Assembly: GCA_021234155.1 (NCBI GenBank)
Contig: JAJEKV010000077.1
Location: 788,784-852,783 of the forward strand
DNA length: 64,000 bases
From: Isoetes taiwanensis
Lineage: Eukaryota > Streptophyta > Lycopodiopsida > Isoetales > Isoetaceae
Direction: 5' to 3'
Part shown: positions 57,341-64,000 of the stretch, in pieces
Numbering within the stretch: position 1 is the first letter of the stretch
Layout of the letters: every line of letters begins with the position of its first letter
Translations under genes and position numbers: made by a program
The notes under the pieces: generated by a model
The model's database searches: none
What the model saw: only the letters and a program-made list of their open reading frames with translations
What the model was told of the DNA's origin: nothing

Positions 57341-58150
57341 CTCCCCTTTTTTTTTTTGAGGAAAAGTAAGGGCTTCTTAATTATCATAAGCAAAGCACAT
57401 CATAGTTAAGGAGGGTCTTAAAAGAACCAACCTTATCATAGGATAGAGATTTATAACAACATCTCTTATCTCTTTACAATATGAAATATGGATTAGAAAT
57501 TCGTATCTGTCACAACAACACTAAAAATGAGTGGTGAGTAGTTTAAAGTATAGACACATCAAAATTTGGCCAAGGCACATCCACTTGAATATAGTAAACT
57601 ATTTCACACACTCTGTCATAGTACTATGTTCAAAAAGGTGATCTTCCTATAGTGGGCACCTGCTTCTTCAACCCATCAACATCCCTGTACACATTGAGCC
57701 ACAAGAAAATCCCGATTCCGTGCATCCCTAGAAAAAAGAAGAGGGTCAAATCGCTCGCTCTCATTATCAACCACTTCAATCATCACCAGATCCGTGGCCA
57801 CCGGATCCACCTATCAACCAGTGTTAATCTAGCCAGGGGAGAAGGCGGAGTACCAGTGGGGGTCGTATAAAAAAAGTAGATCAGAGCTTCTCCATAAGCA
57901 TCTTGCTTGACTTTATGATGGTATTACATGTCTCAGAAAAAGCAAGAACTGGGTTTCAAACATCAGTCTCTCATAGCAAAACGTAAATTTGTCTAACATA
58001 ATAGTCTGATATTCATTCAGCAGAAAAAAGCTCAAGCTTTGATAAATTCGAAGTGATGCTATGAGTAAGAGGCCACATTTGTTCATTAATAAAGATTTAT
58101 GTGGCAGCTGCATATGCCAACAGGTCTTCAAATTGGGCCCTACAGTTCGT
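57341..58150 (-). other. Probable 3' part of a LINE, ending in a poly-T (poly-A on minus)
   Basis: A T run at about 57347-57358 on the plus strand would be the poly-A tail of the minus-strand LINE whose ORF2 end lies at 58150-59010. The intervening sequence shows no coding I can support. Confidence 0.35.
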
Positions 58151-59010
58151 CCTGGTAGTCAATGCAACTAGCATTTCGATAGGCCAAAAAATTATCGTTA
58201 GAAATAAGCACACCATCACAGATGAAGAGTTTTAACTACTCTTTAAATCTTTCTAGTTTCATCCAATTATCATCTACTTTATCTAATAGCTCATTCTTGT
58301 ATGCCACGGCAATTATAGTCAATTCAACATGTAAAGCTACTTTTAACCAGGCAACATCCACACTCTTATTAGAATAATTGTGCTTGTTTCCGTGCTTCAA
58401 AATGATCCAGAATGTTGTCTGTTTGATGGTATATAGAAACTTATTAGAGCCTTTAAGATAGATAGTAGTTTTAAGGAGAACCACGGGCCGACCCAGTTTT
58501 CGAATTGGAAACCTCTATCCCCAAGACAGTCTTAGGGCAGTCTAAAATATACCTAAGTGTCTCATTTCGATGGCCACAGAGCTTACAAGAGGGAGAGATC
58601 TCATTTGTATCACTGTTGCTTCTATCGTAAATTATTTGGTTAACTGAGATCGCATGATGCAGACGTCTCCAAATGAGGGCCTGCATTTTTGGTTGAGCAT
58701 AAGATTTCTAGGCTTGATTCATAATTCTAGTAAAGTAATAAAGTAATCTTTAGGAGTATGCCATTTAGCAGGGTAAGTTTCAGAGTTATCAGATGCAATG
58801 GTGCTATAGCCTAGGGCCAAGATATATTTTTCAAAAATGTTTATAACCCAATCTGGATCTATAAATTCTTGCCACTTATTAATGTCTCAAACTTCTTTCA
58901 AAATAGCACTATAGATCTGTTTATCAACTCTTTTACCTTTTACGATGTGGGAAATTTCTTCCCACTCTCTCCAGAATGTGCCTGAGCAAAGGTGTTGCTG
59001 CTAAGTTATT
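58150..59010 (-). pseudogene. LINE ORF2 C-terminal part with RT zinc-binding domain (zf-RVT)
   Basis: In descending order: TFWREWEEISHIVKGKRVDK, DINKWQEFIDPDWVINIFEK, then ALIWRRLHHAISVNQIIYDR and SCKLCGHRNETLRYILDCPK, the zf-RVT pattern Cys-x2-Cys ... His/Cys. The last piece (58484-58236) includes LHVELTIIAVAYKNELLDKV, the usual tail of plant L1 ORF2. Stops at the start of DINKW and frameshifts show decay. RT itself is absent, so this is a typical 5'-truncated LINE. Confidence 0.7.
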
Positions 59011-59491
59011 CCTGCTCTCTTACGTTTTCATCAGTGTTAGAGCTTGAACTCTAACCTTGCAAGAAGGATGAAAAACCAACAATCCAAGCTCAATCTATCA
59101 GATCAAGGCAATCCACAACACAAAGATTCATCATCTCCATAGCTAGATCAAGCAAAATACTCTCTCTCAATACACCCTCTCTCTGTTCTTCTCTCCCTGC
59201 TCAGATAACACAGTGATCATAATCCCCTCAATGCATACGTGCAAAAATCCTGCACGCGTGCATGTGTGTATATCACTCCATATACGGTATACTATCTTCT
59301 ATACCACCTCAATAGTGGTGAGTGTGGTTAGTGTGGTGAGTGGTGACGAGTTGGTGAGTAGTGACCAACCCAACAGTGGCGACCACAGTGGGAAAATGTG
59401 CCACTCCGTGGCGGAGAACCCACACCAAAATATACTAATATGGTCCTTGGGACATGTCCCCAAATGACACATTTACATGTATACATGTGTA

Positions 59492-59841
59492 TGTTAATTG
59501 TGAGTTCTTGGCATACACTCTGCAGCAGCAGGCTACAAGGCTGCCATGATCACAAAACAAGAACAAGACAAACAAATATGTACAAAGAGTGAAGGGAACG
59601 TGGCCAAATGAGGCTCTCCAAATTTGAGATAAACCTGAATACATCCGAAGAGGCTCTGGGTCTAATATAGTGTGAGCCATAAAACCGAGCCCTACACCTA
59701 GCTAAATCTAAGCCATACACTTAAGTTAACCTAAGCATGCCAAGTGTCAGTCTGCCACCACTGACACCTAACATATGTACAATGTTAACCACTAAGTGGT
59801 TAACAACGCCCCACTAAGTGGTTAACACTAAGTGGTTAACA
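59492..59841 (-). repeat. 3' LTR of the compact element
   Basis: Matches 62144-62478 except for a local expansion at 59790-59841, where actaagtggttaaca is present three times against once in the other LTR. Confidence 0.8.
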
Positions 59842-60184
59842 CTGCACAAAAAGATGTACAGACTTTTATAAGACAAGTCCGACAATTACAACATGGTGCC
59901 AAAAATTTTAGGGGCAAAAATGATGGTAATGGTAATGGGTGGTTTTGTCGCCGAAAGATCTTCATGAATGCATTGATGACGAAGAGGATCCGAATGAATG
60001 TCGATGGAGAACATGGATCATAGGAACTTGGGCCAAAAAAAAAACATAAAGACCATCCCCTTATATTATGGGTAAGTCCATTTTAACAAATCGTGCCCAA
60101 AAGTTCACTTAAAAACAATTAAGGGGTCTTCAAAAAATGTAAGCACCAAGAAAGCTTCCCCCCTGATCAGCCATAGAAGAGCGT

Positions 60185-60480
60185 GGCTATGCGTGACAAT
60201 ATTTTTGCAGAGCGTGGATGTTGAGCAAGAAGCATGGCCATAAGCAAAATGTGAGCATGGGAGCATAAAGAGCGTGGCTGAAGCGTGGACTTGGCGTGGG
60301 CGTGCGTGAGGTTGGCTCAAGGATTAGCGTGGCCCGTGGACCGTGGAAGAAAATTGGAGCGTGGGCGTGGGGCCCTGTGAGCGTGACCCCGTGAGCCGTG
60401 GGTACAAGCAATAAAGTTTGAGCGTGGGTCAAACACGTGAGCGTGGGCATGGGCGGGAGCATGGGGCCATCGTGACCCGT
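60185..60480. repeat. gcgtgg/gagcgtgggc word repeat
   Basis: The word gcgtgg and neighbours (gagcgtgg, gcgtgggcgtg) occur about fifteen times in 300 bp. The open minus-strand frame over it (60187-60573) is low-complexity His/Pro/Thr and not supported as a gene. Confidence 0.65.
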
Positions 60481-62130
60481 TACCAACCCAAAGAGGCGGC
60501 AAGCCCTAAAGTTATGGTAAACCCTAAACGGCCGTTTCAGAGTTCTGCCGAGATGTATTGCTGCTGCCTCCATTTACGCATGATGCTGGCGATGTTCTCA
60601 CGAGATGTTACGCCGAGATGAGCAAATGATAGGCCGAGATGGAGCGAAATAGTTGCTTCCAATTTCGCAGGCTAAAGATAGATAGAAAGAAGGGGATCCT
60701 GATATGGTGCCGAAATGAGAGCTGCTATGGATAGGAACTAACCGAATATACCATAACTGAGCCATTTGATTGCTTAAAGCGGTGCTGCATCTTGCTATTT
60801 CGAGAAGAAATCATGACCACTGAGATACGCAGAGGGCAAAGCCGATTTTTCCCTAATAGAGAAGTGACTGATTGATTCCTGTGCGTAGGATGCAGACAGA
60901 AGACTCTACTTGCTGAGCAATATCTGCTTGCTGAATGGAATTTGAATAGGCATTTGTTAGATAAACTTGAATAGCCCAGAATCAGGCGGAAATAGAGAAA
61001 ATATCGACTCACTTTTAACAAAGATGTTCGGATTTCTCCTTCTAGCCTTGACTGATGAAAAATTTTTGGTTGTCTGCAGATGAGGTAGACTCAAGGGTTT
61101 AATAAATCCGACCTGAGGCTTCGAAAAGAGGTTGAAAAAAAGTTCTTCACGGATAGCGCATTGAAGATTGCTCACATATATCTGGGCATATCCGGGCAGA
61201 TGGGGGCTAGCCACAGTCTTGGTAGCCCTCTTGAAAGAATGTCAATTAGAATGTATACTAGTTGGAGACCTAAATTTGGAAGAAAGCCCTTTCGTGATGC
61301 AAAAACAGATGCAAAAAGGAAAGCCGTGGCTTGAATCTGGCGGATAACTTAATAGAGCTTGAAGAACATGGAATATCTGTGTAATCGAATGGACTCTGTG
61401 CAGGTAGAAATGAGGTAACTGTCCAAAACGGATTATGCTGTATTGAAAAAAACCTTTTGCTTCTTGCTTTGATATACAGATAGGGACAAATTTTGTGCAG
61501 AAAAGGATAAACACTCCCAAACTTTAGAACATTGTGGGATTGCAGAAGCAAGCCATAATCATGTATGGGCTCAAAAGGGGCTAGCCTAGTGCTGGCCCTC
61601 GAAAAATAAGCTGAAGAAGAAATCTTCCTGAAAAACTTGAGGCTTGCAGATGATGTAAACAGCCCTGTGGCATGTGATAGAATGTTTTTTTTTGGGTGTG
61701 CAGAAGCACGATTTCTAAAAAAAACTGAGAGAAAAACAGAGGATAATGAAAAAGATCATGATATTTTGACAATTTTTTAGCAAAGAGAAGAGAAAAGAGG
61801 ATCAAACTGTGGATTTTTCTGAAGATCTTGCAGAGAGGAGTGCTGCCAACACTAAATCCCCTACTATAAAACCGGTGCTTTGCTGCAAAGATGAAAAATG
61901 TAGTTTTTGAAAATGATTTTCATAACCAAACTAAGTGCTAAGGAATTGATTGACAAAGGGGCCTCCAGCCGGACCATTTCAACAACTAGTTGGGCCAAAT
62001 AAAGGGATTGAAGGGTTGAGAGTAGTATACAAGAAGTAGTCAAGAACCGGGATTAGGATAAGAACAAAGCAAAGACAACAACAAAGCAACAAGGCTCAAA
62101 GAAGGTGATCACGAAGCGAACCCCAAGAGA

Positions 62131-62142
62131 TAACGGGCGCCA
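62131..62142 (-). promoter_or_regulatory. Primer-binding site of the compact element
   Basis: On the minus strand tggcgcccgtta starts one base after the LTR end. TGGCGCC is the primer-site start common in plant Athila/Tat-type elements; I cannot be sure of the tRNA. Confidence 0.65.
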
Positions 62143-62143
62143 A

Positions 62144-62478
62144 TGTTAATTGTGAGTTCTTGGCATACACCACTTAGCAGCAGATCCTATGGCTATAGGA
62201 TGCTACACAAGGCCGCCATGCTCATGATCACAAAACAAGAACAAGAAAAACAAATATGTACAAAGAGTGAAGGGAACGTGGCCAAATGAGGCTCTCCAAA
62301 TTTGAGATAAACCTGAATACATCTGAAGAGGCTCCGGTCTAATATAGTGTAGACGCTCTGAGCCCTACACCTAGCTAAATCTAAGCCATACACTTAAGTT
62401 AACCTAAGCATGCCAAGTGTCAGTCTGCCACCACTGACACCTAACATGTGTACAATGTTAACCACTAGGTGGTTAACA
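62144..62478 (-). repeat. 5' LTR of the compact element
   Basis: 335 bp. It carries a short local insertion (agatcctatggctataggat, itself partly palindromic) at about 62183-62202 relative to the 3' LTR. Confidence 0.8.
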
Positions 62479-62689
62479 GTGTAGAAAGAAAATTACACTC
62501 CTCAAATCCAAATGACTAGCACAAAACAAATTGGTCCTCAAAGAAAATGACAACCCAGAATCTCTGTAACTGTGGCAAACTTTGAAAGCTGATATCTTGA
62601 GTTCCAGAACTCTGTTTGACCTGCACCATAGCTCGTTAGATTCGTATCGCCGAAACACATCTTTTGATGTAGGATAGATGAAGTATTAT

Positions 62690-64000
62690 TGAACTGTCAC
62701 CATCTGTTTTTACAGAAAACGACCTGCTGTAACCCAAAAGTTCTCCACAAATTCTCTGTAATTGCGGCTATGCCAAATCTGAATGCCTTAGAAAAGCACT
62801 TCTCTTTCAAAATAAGGCCTGAGATCCTTGCCATTTCTGGGATTAGGCCACAATTCCCCTTCTGGAGTCATCAAGTAGAAAGCCCCACCTGGTACCTCTT
62901 TATCAATCAGAAATGGGCCTTCCCATGGGCTTTGAAATTTGATAGATGCTTCTTAGTGGTCCTGCACAACACCAATTGCCCTTCCTCAAATGGACTGACA
63001 ACCTGTGACTTGTCTTTGATAAGCTTTACTTTCTACGTTTATGCCTCATATTGAAGTCTGGCCGCTTCTTGTCTCATCTCTTGCAATTGCAACAAATCAT
63101 CCATCCTATTATGCACTTGATTTTTGGAGTTGGAACTTCTCCTAAATTCTCATAATAAGGGAGCTCCACAAATGAACACAAAGGAATGTCCAAATGAATA
63201 GGCATCACAGCTTGCACTCCATAAACCAATTCAAATGGTGTAAATCCTGTAGCCAACTTGTAAGTACACCGAAACTCCATAAGGCACCGTCAAGGCTTCA
63301 TGCCAATTTCTTTGATTATCCTTCTTTGTTTTGGCCAAGATAGCTTTCAAAATTTTGTTAGTAGACTCAGCTTGCCCATTTCCCTGTGGATAATAAGCAG
63401 AAGCTTGTACATGTTGAACACCAATCTTTTCTGTTAACTGAGCTACTACTTTCCCCATGAAATGAGTTCCCCGATCAGACAAAAGAATGGTTGGAACACC
63501 AAACCGAGAAATCAAATTATGATAAAGAAAGCTTCCTGTGGTATTTTTTGTAGCATGCTTTGCTGGAATTGCTTCTACCCACTTCGTAAACATACATGTG
63601 GCTGCCAAGATATACTTACGACCTTTGGAAGATGGAGGATTGATAGGCCCAATGTAATCCAATCCCCATATATGAAACGGACCAACGCTCAAAATAGGAT
63701 GGAATGGCATATTATTGTGGCCTGTCAATTGTTTATGCCTTTGACACTTCTCACATTTGCTAACAAAGTCTCTAGTATCCTTCTAAAGAGTTGGCCAATA
63801 ATATCCCCAATGAAGGATCTTCCTAGCTGTGGTTCTGGCGCAAAATGCCCCGACAATCGTGTGCTTGCTGCAACAAATCATGAGTTTGCTGACTGGAAAC
63901 ACACCTTAATAAGAGACCTTCCATAGTCCTCTTATAAAGAATAGCTTCATGCACCACATAACCAGCGGCTTGTACTCTAAGAGCATGCTTTTGTTGCTTT
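62690..64000 (-). pseudogene. Ty3/gypsy integrase fragment (runs off the window)
   Basis: The 165-codon frame 63231-63728 has the integrase core: GPFHIWGLDYIGPINPPSSK (first Asp), VPTILLSDRGTHFMGKVV (second Asp), YYPQGNGQAESTNKILKAIL (Glu). Next are TGFTPFELVYGVQAVMPIHL (63280-63074) and, in other frames, a C-terminal module near 62810-62990. The part above 63730 shows a decayed zinc-binding region. The triad is conserved in this copy. It is related to Athila/Tat elements but distinct from the element at 24.8-48.9 kb. There is no chromodomain. Confidence 0.85.

Larger units (their letters stand above)
59492..62478 (-). mobile_element. Compact LTR retrotransposon without recognisable coding, 2.99 kb
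   Basis: LTRs at 59492-59841 and 62144-62478 begin tgttaacca and end caattaaca on the minus strand. The target duplication gtgta stands at 59487-59491 and 62479-62483. A primer-binding site follows the 5' LTR. The inside (2.3 kb) has no gag or pol motif. Its size and structure are those of a short non-autonomous element that needs proteins from elsewhere. No good polypurine tract is visible beside the 3' LTR. Confidence 0.87.

Noticed and set aside
60187..60573. 128-codon minus-strand frame in the compact LTR element
   Set aside because: Generated by the gcgtgg word array (His/Pro/Thr low complexity); no Gag features.
1..64000. CRISPR arrays, rRNA genes, complete tRNA genes, organelle-derived segments
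   Set aside because: No evenly spaced short repeats with unique spacers, no rRNA core sequences, no cloverleaf-capable tRNA and no recognisable plastid or mitochondrial gene.

Overview
This is nuclear DNA from a land plant with a large, transposon-filled genome. I see no intact host gene, no rRNA or tRNA gene, and nothing bacterial or organellar. The evidence is plant-type LTR retrotransposons (a chromodomain Ty3/gypsy family and a Tat/Athila-type family), plant L1-type LINE fragments, a MULE-like MITE and intron-bearing gene fragments. A fragment resembling the cilia-linked KATNIP family and a DUF7869-type protein fit a plant with motile sperm, such as a fern or lycophyte. That placement is inference.

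Layout. 1-1.65 kb: mixed repeats and two tiny ORFs. 1.65-24.66 kb: chromovirus copy 1 (plus strand), 5'-truncated, ending in a 1.6-kb LTR. It is split at 3111/20828 by a 17.7-kb insertion. The insertion is built from long, diverged inverted arms (A-rich left, T-rich right on the plus strand) meeting at a near-palindrome at 10.2 kb. The right arm carries captured gene exons. 24.82-48.95 kb: a Tat-type element (minus strand) with 0.6-kb LTRs, gag, protease, RT, RNase H and integrase, then about 4 kb of accessory ORFs, including one antisense to pol with its own TATA box. Chromovirus copy 2 (32352-45391, plus strand, 13.0 kb, 1.55-kb LTRs, 5-bp TSD AATAG) is inserted inside it. 49.2-52.6 kb: a broken gene of a DUF7869-type, transposase-like family. 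53.1-54.0 kb: a tandem 0.4-kb repeat. 54.2-59.0 kb: LINE fragments, a 222-bp MITE with a 9-bp TSD, and an LRR-like fragment. 59492-62478: a compact LTR element with no recognisable coding, PBS and 5-bp TSD. 62.7-64.0 kb: a Ty3/gypsy integrase region on the minus strand running off the window.

The most unusual biology is in chromovirus copy 2. Between PBS and gag it holds two repeated 'mini-gene' modules. Each has a pair of structured 65-nt motifs, a TATAAATAGA box, a start codon 111-128 bp downstream, a broken ORF not recognised as Gag, and a 3'-end-like T/A-rich tract. The first ORF starts with the same five residues as the mature histone H3 tail. The Tat element likewise carries extra ORFs downstream of integrase. 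Most coding regions here are broken, and many frameshifts in copy 2 fall at CG-rich triplets, so some of the damage may be consensus error.
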